From: Botryosphaeria dothidea
Taxonomy: Eukaryota; Ascomycota; Dothideomycetes; Botryosphaeriales; Botryosphaeriaceae
NCBI GenBank assembly: GCA_011503125.2
Contig: WWBZ02000033.1
Location: 4,340,001-4,404,000, forward strand
Length of the DNA: 64,000 nt
Direction: 5' to 3'
Part shown: positions 12,626-22,712 of the stretch, in pieces
Numbering within the stretch: position 1 is the first letter of the stretch
Layout: every line of letters begins with the position of its first letter
Notes under the pieces: model-generated
Seen by the model: the letters and a program-made list of their open reading frames with translations, nothing else
The model's database searches: none
Told to the model about the DNA's origin: nothing
Position numbers and translations under genes: made by a program

Positions 12626-14029
12626 CCTCGTTTGTGGAATTCGGTCTGGATGAGCTCAAAAGAATATCAACCAGCTTTTGGGTCAAGGTAATGCACGTCT
12701 TCATAAGAGAAGCCAGCGCCTGCTGCCTGAGACGGTGGCTTACAGGGTCGTTCGCTAAGCCACATCTGCGTCATTAGGGTGAAGAATCCTTGTAGGGGAA
12801 ACTTGGGTCTGATGGTTGGACGGGGGCTTAGGTCTGGTTGATTGGGAATCCTCGAGATCTCGCGGGCACTGCCTCAATCCTGATAGAGGCTAAATTTCAC
12901 CGTAGCATGGTTGGCATGGACGAGACCCCTCGGCCGACCACTCGTAATGCCCTTCTGATTGGTTTTCTGTCACAATTCCAATGGCGGTATATCATCGTTG
13001 GGAAGAAGAGGCCAATGACGAATGCCATTAAAACTGTATACAATCGGCTCTTTGACAGACCGCACTAGCGTGCTCGGTCCAGCACTACGCTCCATGTTGC
13101 CGAATGCAATCCTGTTCTCAAAAGACCCAAGAACAGCGTCAAGCTCCACAGCACTCACCACACAGTCCATATGGCCTGACAGAGCCACTGCATGCAACGT
13201 GCCCTTGTTGTATATGTGTCCCACGGAACCCAGTTCTTCCAGCGGAGGATGCCAGACGAGCATATGCCGGCCCATTCGCGTAGGTAGACGCTGGGAGGCT
13301 GGTATGGTTACAGCGTTGGGCTTATCGAGAGGAGCGTACGAAAAAGTGCGGTGAGCGAGCCGTGGGAGCGTCGTTATGACATGGAGGGTCAGGTAACGTT
13401 GTTGACGGGCGGAGACGCGGTCGTGTGGGGGGCCCCGGGATGGAGATATCGAGGGTGCAAAGGTGGTAGCTATGGTGAGTCAGAGCGGTCGCCAATAGGT
13501 CGTTCCCAGCGAGTCCTGTTCATGTTGTTGGAGACGTCCGGTCGCGCGACGAGAGAGTCAGGAATCGCGACCGAGGCACCGCACTCGGGCCCTAAGCAAA
13601 CCATGCTGACTCCGCACGCCAATCGCCACCCCGCCCTGCAATTCACCTCCACTTGTTTTGTAGCTCAATGTCATCGACTTTTCCTCGCGTCTTTGCAAAG
13701 CCGCTCACCATTCGGGTATGCTTGATGCACAGCTGTGCGGTCTCAGTTTCGCGACTCGCCCCATCCGAACTTGTCACTTATGCGTTGCGGAGTCGCAAAA
13801 GATTGAGGGTTGAAGTACCTATAGACCGAGAATGCTGTATAGCGAAAGCAAAACATGTGCAGCTGAACACGCAGGCCAAGCTGCTGAGTATTTACAAGAA
13901 TATCTAACTCCTTTCCAGATTCCACCATCATGCTTCCCTGACTGATCTCACTCGTGCCACGTTTCATCAATTACAAGCACTGGCTGTACCCTATTCATCG
14001 TCATTCATTAGCTTCATGTCTCCATAAAC
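12626..14029. other. Intergenic with one possible small gene
   Basis: Apart from the doubtful minus-strand frame at 12970-13480, described separately, I see no supported gene between the HET gene and the pectin lyase. The right end contains the pectin lyase 3' UTR. Confidence 0.35.
12970..13480 (-). CDS. Possible hypothetical ORF
   Basis: A minus-strand frame is open from about 13480 to a stop at 12970, around 170 codons. It includes a stretch with protein-like composition (MLVWHPPLEELGSVGHIYN, LHAVALSGHMDCVVSAVEL). A plausible 3' splice site (CTGAC...CATAG) lies just upstream at about 13471-13485, so this could be a terminal exon. I do not recognise the family, and no upstream exon is convincing. 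It may be a gene remnant or chance. Confidence 0.2.
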
Positions 14030-15578
14030 TCAGCAGCAAAATATCTCACAATCGTTCTGAACTGTGCAGGTAGAGCCATCCGCACAGGAAGTCGAGCCCG
14101 TGTACGACTGGCCTCCGCACTGGCCATAGCGGGCCACCGCAGAGCCGGACGAAGAAGAAGAGGAGGATGCAGCGGTTTCAACAGCAGCCGCACTGGAGGT
14201 CGAAGCGGGCGCTTCGCTGGAAGTTGCGGCAGGAGCAGCGCTGGAGGACGAAGTGTCTTCGTCAGCAGCCTCGACAGACTCAGCTGAAGTGGACTTGGTG
14301 CTGGTGGAGGAAGAAGAGTCCGACAGCTTGCCAATACCGGCGTTGGCCTTGACGTAGGCCGCAACCTCGTCCGCGGCCATGGCCTCCCAGATGGAGTCGG
14401 CAGCGCCAACCGCATCCACGACAGCCGTGTCGGTGAAGGATCCGAAGTCGCCCGAGTTAGACAGCGAGTTGACCTGGCAGTCGCGGCCGAGAGCGCTGGA
14501 GCACTTGGAGGCGTCGCTGCTGGTAGGGGTGTTGAAAAGGCCGCTGGTGACGGCCAGAGCGGCCTCGGTCATGGGTGCCTTGCAGTCCTCGAAAACGTTG
14601 CCCTCGAACAGGATCTGAGCGCCCTCCTCGATGTCGAAGTTGTGGCTGGAATTTGTCAGAATAGCTGCGGAAGAGTCGTGGACGACCGGCACTCACCCCT
14701 TGTTGGTTTGGAAGTAGTTGTTGACGGCATGGATGGTCGACTTGTCGCCCACCTTCGGGGACCTCCCGCTCGTGTCGTGGACGTAGTTGTTGGCCAGGGT
14801 AATCTGGTCGTTCTCGCCCAAGAACAGCATGGTCCAGTAGTGCTCGTCGTTGCAGCTGGCACTCCAGCTCGTCTGGCCGTCGAGTTCCGAGTTCGAAATG
14901 GTCACTCTTCCGGCGGTCTCATAACCCGTGACCAGGAACTGCCTGCCGATCAAGGAAATCTTGACGTGGTCCAGCCAGATCAGGTCGCAGCCGGACATTT
15001 GGAATGCATCACCCCCCCAGATGTACTGCGGGTTCAGCTCCGTAACGTGAACGTTCTGGAAGATGATGTTCGACACGTCGTTGACGAAGCGGAATCCCTT
15101 GCCCCTGATGACGCCCTGATCTCCAACGCCGACAACGGACTTGTTGGACTTGACGTCGATGGGGTTCGTGGCGGCAACGTCATAGGTCACCGAGACGGTG
15201 GGGTAGCTGGCACTGCACCAGTTGGGTCCGTCGAGGGCATCTTGTCCACTGCTCTGTAGGTCATCATCAGCCGACTCTTTTCCTTCTATTCTTTCATGAT
15301 TCACTCACTCCACAAGTGTTGCTGTCCGGGCGGCATCCGTCCTCGGTCTTCGTTCCCTCCGACTCCAGGAAGTTGTACTCTTTGTCCAAAAGAATAACAC
15401 GCGGCTCGTCATCCGTGAGCCACTCGACCAACTCATCAATGTCAGCGGGCGTAGCGGGTGTTGCATCGCCGCCACCGGTCACACCCGCAGCAAAGCCGGT
15501 TGCTGATCCGACGACATTGCTCTGTGCCACGACCAGCGAGGCCAGGCAGGCGGTGGCAAGAAGAGAACGACCGAACAT
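14030..15578 (-). CDS. Secreted pectin lyase (PL1) with Ser/Thr-rich linker and C-terminal CBM1
   Basis: Exons are 15578-15309, 15253-14697 and 14645-14030, encoding 480 residues. Introns 15254-15308 and 14646-14696 are GT-AG with matching phases. The N-terminus is a signal peptide (MFGRSLLATACLASLVVAQ). The catalytic domain has family PL1 pectin-lyase marks: YIWGGDAFQM, LIWLDHVKISLIGRQ, SWSASCNDEHYWTML and YVHDTSGRSPKVG. The enzyme should cleave methyl-esterified homogalacturonan by beta-elimination. After about residue 380 a low-complexity Ser/Ala/Thr/Glu linker leads to a family-1 carbohydrate-binding module (YGQCGGQSYTGSTSC ... C ... CC). The module's end, NDCEIFCC, lacks the aromatic pair usual at that position. 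With the pectin methylesterase 5 kb away, this suggests growth on plant cell walls. Confidence 0.9.
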
Positions 15579-16488
15579 GGTAATGAATGGCAATCGAAGC
15601 GGAAAAAGAATGTAGGCTGCGACAGCACGCAAGAGGACGAATGGAGACAAAGGTAATTGATCCCAACAGTCGCAATATAAACGCTCTGCTCCTCCTGCCT
15701 CCTTGGCCACGGCCTCAACTACCGGGCTACGTCCGGGCGCTTCGGCACCAGACGCGCTTTCAAGCCACAGAACCCCTCGCCTAAAGGCATCGCTGCCGAG
15801 AACGAAGGCATTACCGCCGCATGGTGGGGTCCTTCGGTGCGCTAAGCCGCTTGGCACGATCGAGAATGGTGAAACGATGTTTCATCTACCGAAACGGCAG
15901 CTGGCACGGCCGCTCCTTTCTATTTTGCAAGGACGCTCGCATGAACTCGGAAACAGATCGAGCTGACCCCTCGCCCGCCCCACGCGTTCGAACATAGTGC
16001 ATTCGCTACAAGAAGCCCAACCTCCGCCGTGGCACGTATTCCGGGACCGATTATTGTGTGCGGTGGTGGTCTCTCATCCGGATGGGGCCGGTGCTTGCCG
16101 CACAACTCCCCTTTTGCCCCCAATTGTTACTACTAGCTCCGGGACTGTCCACTTCTCTCCTAAGGAACACGGCCAGTCAACTGCAGCCTTTGGAGGCCAC
16201 GAAATACTATGGTCACAGTTGAGGGGCACACGTGATATTATAACTATCTCTTGATCACGCCACAGTCCTTTTTCATCAATCAGATGTGGTGCACTGCTTG
16301 TCAAATGTACTCCGTTTTCTTTGCCATATTTATGGCCGGGGTTGTTTATCTTTTGCACCGTTTACCCAACCCGGAGGACCGTGCCTCCTTCATATTGGTC
16401 GTCCTCGGCAAGAACCAACAAACGCTCCGCAACAAACTCAGGCGTGACCCCAGAAGATTGTGACTCATCAACATATCATATCTCCATA
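15579..16488. other. Intergenic between SDR and pectin lyase
   Basis: Upstream region of the pectin lyase and downstream region of the SDR. Short open frames are present on both strands, but none is convincing. Confidence 0.4.
15675..15682 (-). promoter_or_regulatory. Possible TATA-like element of pectin lyase gene
   Basis: An A/T-rich TTTATATT stretch on the minus strand lies about 95 bases upstream of the pectin lyase ATG. Position is plausible for a fungal core promoter, but there is no independent support. Confidence 0.3.
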
Positions 16489-17470
16489 CTAGATTTTCAA
16501 CGTGATGACACCAAATTCTGGATCTTCAAACTTGTCCTTCTGAGCCATCATTTCCTCCACATCCCATGTCGACATGACGAACCGTCCCTTCAAGAATGCC
16601 GCAGCTGGACTTGCGAGCCAGACAGCAAACCCTCCTGCCAACGTTTCATCATCCCATGGGATGGGATAAATGTCGTTCTTCATATTAAAACTCGACGCCA
16701 CCGCAGGGGTGAATATCACGCCCGGATTGAAACTGTGCACACGGATCGGCTGTCCCTCCAGCTGCTCCAACTCCGTTTGCAATGACTGCATGATGCGCGT
16801 GAAGGCCATCTTGCTGGCCGAATACGCCGCCTGCCCCGGCAGGACGTAGTACGAGGCACTGGACGAGACATCCAATAAGACTTTCTGCTGCGTCGGAGCC
16901 TTCGCACCAGAGGTATCCTTCGCCTCGCCGGTCAGCGAGGAGAACGGAATGGCCGGAAGATCGGGCGCCAGGAACGCGCGCACGACATTCAAGTTCCCGA
17001 TAACATTAGTCTCGAAGCTGTCGCGGTAGATTTGCGTAGAGGCCTCCAGGCTCGACTGTCCCTGCAGGAGGTACGCGGCGCTTGTGACCAGAATATCGGC
17101 ATCGGTGGCCGAGCCCACTGCCCGAGCTTATCCGCTGCCGGATGGCATCAAAGACGGACTCGGCAGCTGGGCCATCGTTTATATCAAGCAGATACGTCCA
17201 CACGTCCGTGCTGCGCTTCGCGGCCTCGTTTTCGGCGCGGAGTTTGGCTGAGGCCTCGTCGAGAGCTTCTTGCCGGCGCGCAAGGATAACCACGGTTGCG
17301 GCACCAGCAGCGGAAAATCCCTGTGCAATGGCATAGCCTATGCGGCTAGCGCCGCCACTGATCACCACAGTCTTCCCGGCAGCGGAGTTCGATGGGTTGG
17401 TGGGGTCGATGGCCGGGTATTGGGTGTGGTGAAGGGTTTGGCTGAGGTGGTGAACTGGAACAGGAGCCAT
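16489..17470 (-). pseudogene. Short-chain dehydrogenase/reductase with a single-base frameshift
   Basis: Two minus-strand frames, 17470 to about 17122 and about 17120 to 16489, together cover a complete classical SDR of about 325 residues. Seen: a nucleotide-binding SGGASRIG (residues 38-45, standing for TGxxxGxG), the acidic YLLDIND, NVIG after helix 4, the catalytic serine block VSSSASYY, YSASK (Tyr-x-x-x-Lys) and NPGV. The halves differ by one base at the CCC run 17121-17123. Removing one base would run the first half straight into the second. No intron can explain this: the only local GT/AG pair would be 38 nt. It is either a real inactivating mutation or a sequencing error. If intact it would be an NAD(P)H-dependent oxidoreductase of unknown substrate. 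Confidence 0.75.
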
Positions 17471-19082
17471 GTTGCTGAATTGTGCGGAGAGCCTTCACTG
17501 GAAGGTTTGCGGCTTGTAAGATGAGGAGAGAACGACAAGGTCTATAATGTTATCCGTCTCTTCATTGGGTTTTATGTTGAATCGTCCACGATTCAACGGA
17601 TCATTAGCGCTTACTTGCACGGTGGATCCGGACACGTAATCTTACCAGCAGGGAAACAAAAGGATTAGCGGACAATCAAATGCTTAATTCGTCCTGTCAG
17701 CATCGTACGATCCTTGTATCACCTATTCACGACTCTGATTAACTCCACATATTGAATCGTTGATCCCCGAAGGAGCCACTCACTCTTTCCACTTGTGTGA
17801 TCCTAGTCGAAGGGCGCATTCCCAAATGCCACGTTCTCCGGCTTCGTTCCTATCGAGAGCCGGCAGCCCTTCAGATCAGAATCTCTTTCTCCATTTCAGC
17901 AGAACCCCGAACTTGGACATCTGGCCTTTCGCTTGTCATGACGCTGCTTCTTTGAGTCAAATGGCTACTCTTGGACCGTTTGGCCATTACCGTCTGGCGT
18001 TTAGATCTCAGTGTAATCTGAATGAGTGAGTCGATTGCCGAGACATGTTTGAGTACAAAGAAATTAGCCGGACAGAGACAAGCACGGGTCCAAATGTGAA
18101 GTTGTTGGCATTTAATGTTCTGACTTTTTGAAGTTCCCAGATAGGGCAAACAGGACCCTTTCGATGATTTGATGATACCTCGGAGGATTCTTATGCAGCT
18201 TACCGGACGTTGCCTTTGAGCATGAAACATGGCACGGCTCCAAGAACATGGATGTGCACTGCTCCGAGTCTCATCACATCATAGATCCTCCGCAAGTTCA
18301 TTCCTCAGACGCGCTCTAGTAATCAGGCGACTATAAAATGTCCCTGCTCACTCATCTGTGATGCAAACGAGCCCATCTTGTGTCAGACTATTTTGCCCTA
18401 CTATATTAGGCATCACATTCTTTCGGGCATCAAGATCAATAGCTACTCTTTGCCACCTCCTTACTACTCCTCATATTCATCAGCTTCGGATATTAACATC
18501 GGCTTCTATTCTCCTCGGTTATTCAAATACTCTTTTATGTATATAAGCAAGCCTACCGACCTCCCTCTTAGGAGACAGGCAGAATCTACTCTCTTTTCTA
18601 ACCTCACAACTCTTCACTATCAAATCCAACATCTTGATACATGTAGGTCACTTGGGGCTACTTGTGCTACTAGATGACGTTCCATGTTTGGCCATTATAA
18701 GGCACACGTCGAAAAGGGTTGATTGTAATTTTTTGTTTAGTGGCTCTAAGCCGGTAGCTAAGACGGCATGAACTCCCAAGATTGAATTCGAGGGAATTCG
18801 CACACTCAGAGGTACTGCAGTTAAGATCAAAAACGTGCAAATAGATCTCTGCAAATTAGCATTGAAGAGTTCTCACATGTCTTATGAAAAATTTGCAAGA
18901 GAATGCTTGCGTGAGTACGCGTGGTGCACGAAACAAGATGCGGGGGACTTGGTGTTCGACGGGCATTGCTTTTCTCTGATATCACAAGATCGCTAAACAT
19001 AAGGCAACAAGGCTGTCACATTTAATCTACCAACATAATGTGTTTCCTGTACTGGAGCGACCACACGAAAGTGTGAGAGGTC
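17471..19082. other. Long gene-poor stretch
   Basis: About 1.6 kb without a supported gene. Near 18330 an ACTATAAAATG element is followed by a pyrimidine-rich tract up to about 18640, which resembles a fungal core promoter and 5' leader. However, no start codon with a usable frame follows (the ATG at about 18641 is followed at once by TAG). This may be the relic of a lost gene. Confidence 0.35.
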
Positions 19083-19528
19083 TCATTTCCCCTTCCAGCA
19101 TTGATCCAGTATCTCCCTGATCGTCAGCGGCTTCAACCCTGGAAACTGATCGTTTAGCGTACCTTTACGCGCCAGCTCCAATAACCCTTGTACCCTCCAC
19201 TGTCCGAGTCCCGCCACGGTGTCCAGCAACTCATGCTGTGGGAAGTACGCATAAAGTACGTCCGTACCCGGTAACTCACTAACCTTGCCGCGCTGCAGTG
19301 TCTCCATGTCATCGAACTTGACATCAAACTTTCGATCTATGTCAAGAAATTCCCGTCAGCGTATATGTCACTGCTACATGTCTCCCACACCTGCCCCTCG
19401 AGGCATTTTAGTTGTCATGGTCCTGGCTCGAAGCTTACCCCTTGCCTCCGCTGCCATCATGGAAAAAGCCTCTTGTCTATTTACAACAGTTTCCTCGCAT
19501 ATATCTTTTATGAATTGTGCATAGATGC
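19083..19528 (-). pseudogene. 3' remnant of an NmrA-like / isoflavone-reductase-family gene
   Basis: Two joined exons are visible: 19528-19439 and 19336-19083. The intron 19337-19438 has donor GTAAGC, branch CTGAC and acceptor CATAG, in phase 1. The upstream exon starts after a good acceptor (TTCTTCAG). The 114-residue product contains FIKDICEETVVNRQEAFSM, RKFDVKFDDMETLQRGK and LKPLTIREILDQCWKG. This matches my memory of the C-terminal third of fungal NmrA-like NAD(P)-binding reductases. The nucleotide-binding N-terminal two thirds should lie above 19528, but I find nothing like it before the methylesterase gene at 20016. The gene is therefore probably truncated. Family assignment is tentative. 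Confidence 0.45.
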
Positions 19529-19556
19529 CTGAAGAAACAGCTGAATATTACAATAA

Positions 19557-19763
19557 AAGCGTGTTGGAGGTGTCTACCGCACAACGTTTGATCTTGCTAC
19601 TATTGTATTGGGAAAGCTTGGAGCCGAAAGCGCCGAGACTAATATGGAGAAAGAACTAGAGAAAAAGACCAAAAATGTGAAACGCGGGATGTCCTACTCG
19701 CCGGTACTGATAGAGTGTCAGGAACTGTACGAGAAGATAACGGGAATAAGAAATCTGCAGTAA
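19557..19763 (+). other. Possible orphan plus-strand exon
   Basis: An open frame of 68 codons has strongly protein-like composition (TIVLGKLGAESAETNMEKE, YSPVLIECQELYEKITGI). It ends at a TAA that overlaps a perfect splice donor GTAAGT at 19760. It could be an internal exon of an unknown gene read divergently from the NmrA-like remnant. No start or partner exon was identified. Confidence 0.25.
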
Positions 19764-20015
19764 GTAGTCGATAGGACTCCCGTGAAGTATCAGAGTTAGT
19801 TCCTCAATGTAAGTTGCATTTCATAGAGACTTAAGGACTTCTAGTCCCTCCGTAAACCTGGATATTGCCCCTTACCTTTTCTACAGATACCTACCCATAT
19901 GTTCACGACGTAATTTCGAATGTGCTTTTAAGCAACGTTTCCATTATCCCCACGCTATCACAATCACACAAATTTCGTAAAAGTATAGAAGTTTCTGATT
20001 CTTACTATGTGCTGA

Positions 20016-21041
20016 TTACAAGAAGTTCGGATCAACCCAAAGCGTATAGTTGGATCCCAGCACTTCCGTGATAGCGACGGCGGTGTTCAGCTGCTCAGAA
20101 AAGTCCGCCCGCGATGCATTGGCAGCACCAGGTCCAGAGTTGTTGAACTCAGCAAACGTGACGTGGTCGGTCTGTGGCGAGCTAGTTGACCATATCGACC
20201 AGCCAGCCGGGTTGATGACTTCGCTCAAGTAGACATTTTGGAACACCACGCGGGCGTAGTTGCGCCATGGCCGGCCCAGGTAGTAAGCACCAGCAGTTAC
20301 ATTTTCGCCAGGTGCTGCGTCAACGCTACCTCCGTTAATGACGTACCAGCCGTCGTTTGTAGTATTCCGGCCGCTGGCTGTGACGTAACCCTGCTTTGCC
20401 GCAGGAACGCGAAGATCGCATTTCTCAAACCAGGCGGCGGAGTACTGGCCGAAGATGAAATCCGTGGCACCTGACACTTGCAGTCAGCAACGTGACTCTC
20501 ATCTTAATCTAGGAAACATACCTTCAATGTACGTGTTCACAAAGTAATGTTTGCCCCTTTGCGTGAGAAGAGTGTCTTGAAATCCGGTGAGTTTGCATCC
20601 GTAGTATCCCTGTTCCGTTCCGTAGGCTGAGACAGCAACAGCCTGGCTTCCCTGACCGTATGTGTTCTCCACATTCACATTGTACAAGCTGAAATCGGGC
20701 GAGTGGGCGCGTAGTGTTGCTGTGAGGTCATTGCTCAGGTTGAACGCTTGGCTCAAGCCGAAGGATAGAGTGACCGTGTTGGTGTGGTAAGAGCTGTCAT
20801 CTTGGGACTCTCCATAGATAGTGATGGGACCAAGGTGCTTTGGAACATAGACTTGTTCCTCGTAAGTCCCAGACCAGATGAAGATTGTTTGCCGATCGGT
20901 CGTGTTTTGGAGAGCGTCCACCGCGGCCTGGACTGTGGAGTACTGGCCGCCCGAGCCTCCGACTGTCAGCGCTCCTTGCGGGGGAGTTGTCAAAGCAAAT
21001 GCAGAGCCGAGGAGGCCGAGGAGAATCGAAAACTTATGCAT
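20016..21041 (-). CDS. Secreted pectin methylesterase (CE8)
   Basis: Exons are 21041-20522 and 20470-20016, encoding 324 residues. The intron 20471-20521 has donor GTATGT, branch GCTGAC and acceptor CAG, in phase 1. The N-terminus (MHKFSILLGLLGSAFA) is a signal peptide. CE8 motifs appear in order: GTYEEQVYVP, YGTEQGYYGCKL, FQDTLL with the first catalytic Asp, ATDFIFGQ with the second Asp, and LGRPWRNYARVVFQN. The length is normal for fungal enzymes. It should de-esterify homogalacturonan, exposing it to pectate-type depolymerases. Several N-glycosylation sequons are present. The gene looks intact. Confidence 0.93.
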
Positions 21042-22682
21042 GTTGAAAGTACGGAAGGTTTTACAGGATTAATTCAAGGATCCACGACCAGATTTTAAAT
21101 ATAACTGTGCAAGGAGGCATTACTCGAGAAAGGAGGCCGCTGCACTGGTCCCGAGGTGTAGAAGCAAATGAAGGACAAGGTTGGACAACCCTATTCTAAG
21201 GCTAGGCGAGCTTATGTTTGCTCGGTATGTGCGGCTTCGGGAATTCTTGTTTCAACTTGGGTTGAGCTGAATATTGCCGCCAGCTTTCCACCAATTGGGT
21301 ATTAACGCCTGTCCGGATCTGGCCGGAGAACAGGAGCCTCAATATATGCAATCCAGGCCGGTCTCACGCAATGTGCCTTAACTGGTGATGTTGTCCAGTT
21401 TCGGCTTACGTCTTTGGCGGTTTAGAGTTTCTGTGGCGCCCCAAAAACGAACGCCTCTTCGACTTTATTCGTTCGGTTAGCATCTATTCGTATACACGGT
21501 CCTCATTGACTCGACCAGCGTACCAGCGCACAGTTTTATGTGGCAGCTTTGGTTTCCAGAACTCGTATTCTTGCCAGCGATGATCCTGGCAAGAGATGTC
21601 CGAATCTGATCCGCCAGTTTCAAGTACTCCAACTTGAAGGGAGCCTGACGTCCTCTACGGCAACATTAGTTACCAATCGTGAGTATACTACCTTAGAAGC
21701 AACAGTACCTTCTGTACGATGCATTTTATAAGTAAAGTAAATTAGAAAGCCATCAGTGAATCTAGAGATAGGAAAGTTTCCCTAGTAACTACTGTTTTAC
21801 GCGGCTCATATCCAGCCTAATGCTTCAACTCCCTGCAACTAAATGTACTTCTTGTTGGGAAAGTAGCTCTACTGAGCCTTTTCAAAACAAATTTCCGTAC
21901 CATCTTGCGAACCGGGTAATTTCTTAGTGGTCTCTTGTGTCGATGATTCGATGATTTCGGCGTCGACGCATGGCCCATTGATCCAGCCAATCACAACCTC
22001 CGCACGCCGCAATCGCCCGGAGACTGCCTGAGAGTGTTTGTCATAACGATATTCCCATTTGGCATAGTAACCAAATGCTTTCCAGAAGACACAGAACCAG
22101 CCCTAAGCTAAACGCGAGAAGGATCTCTGATATAAATTAGAACTTTTCAGCCTTAGGGATTTCCAAGCACTACCTCCGCCCTTACGTAAGCACTTCATAG
22201 TAGTCTCGTTAAGCTTATAGAAACCGATCGAACGTATTTCTTAGACGGTTCTAATATTTATGAAAAAAGGCCAATTTGCTGCTTACGTACTTAGTTGTTC
22301 GAATCCGCTACTATCTAAAGTCTCTCAAAATCCTCTACCTTTAAATCACTTCTCTTAGCTTCATTCGTGGCTTTTAAAGTAATTGTTTGAACATTGCAAA
22401 ACCTTGTCGAGTGCTCAAAAGGCTTTAGTTTGAAGATGATCTCACCGACTTGTTGCCCGGAAACGTTGTCCCGTATAAATGCGTCTCTAGTTGGTTGTCA
22501 AACGAGGCAAACGAGTTTCACGAAAGCGAGGTGGCTCCACAACTACTTCTAATGCCAACATTTACCAAGAACGAACACCAAGAAGCCACATATCCTGGAA
22601 GACGTTACAATTATCCTCGTATCAATGACAATATAGATGAAATGGCATCATGACGTAAAAGGAGTAAAAAGCTACGGGCATG
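21042..22682. other. Gene-poor border before the transposon island
   Basis: Beyond the methylesterase promoter I see no convincing gene. A 76-codon plus-strand frame ending at 22653 (VPYKCVSSWLSNEANEF, PGRRYNYPRIND) follows an acceptor-like TTTAG near 22424 and might be a terminal exon, but it is unrecognised. The 3' tail of LINE-A begins at about 22683, so this is the edge of the gene-rich compartment. Confidence 0.35.
21094..21103 (-). promoter_or_regulatory. Likely TATA element of pectin methylesterase gene
   Basis: TATATTTAAA on the minus strand lies about 53 bases upstream of the ATG at 21041. Sequence and spacing suit a TATA box with a short leader. Confidence 0.5.
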
Positions 22683-22712
22683 GATATATATAGATAGATA
22701 GATAGATAAATT
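22683..22712. repeat. (GATA)n microsatellite, probable 3' tail of LINE-A
   Basis: A short run of ATATATA followed by four GATA units. It lies exactly where the minus-oriented LINE-A ends. LINEs commonly terminate in a simple repeat, and LINE-B in this window ends in (TAAA)n. Confidence 0.6.

Noticed and set aside
17110..17160. An intron to explain the frame change in the SDR
   Set aside because: The only nearby GT/AG combination gives a 38-nt intron. Longer ones would remove the conserved YLLDIND and FDAIR coding sequence.
7770..17470. A secondary-metabolite gene cluster (P450 plus SDR plus reductase)
   Set aside because: No backbone enzyme, transporter or cluster regulator is present, and the HET gene and pectinase lie in between.
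22424..22653. Plus-strand 76-codon frame as a real gene
   Set aside because: Protein-like but without a start, a recognised family or a convincing upstream exon. Mentioned only in the intergenic note.
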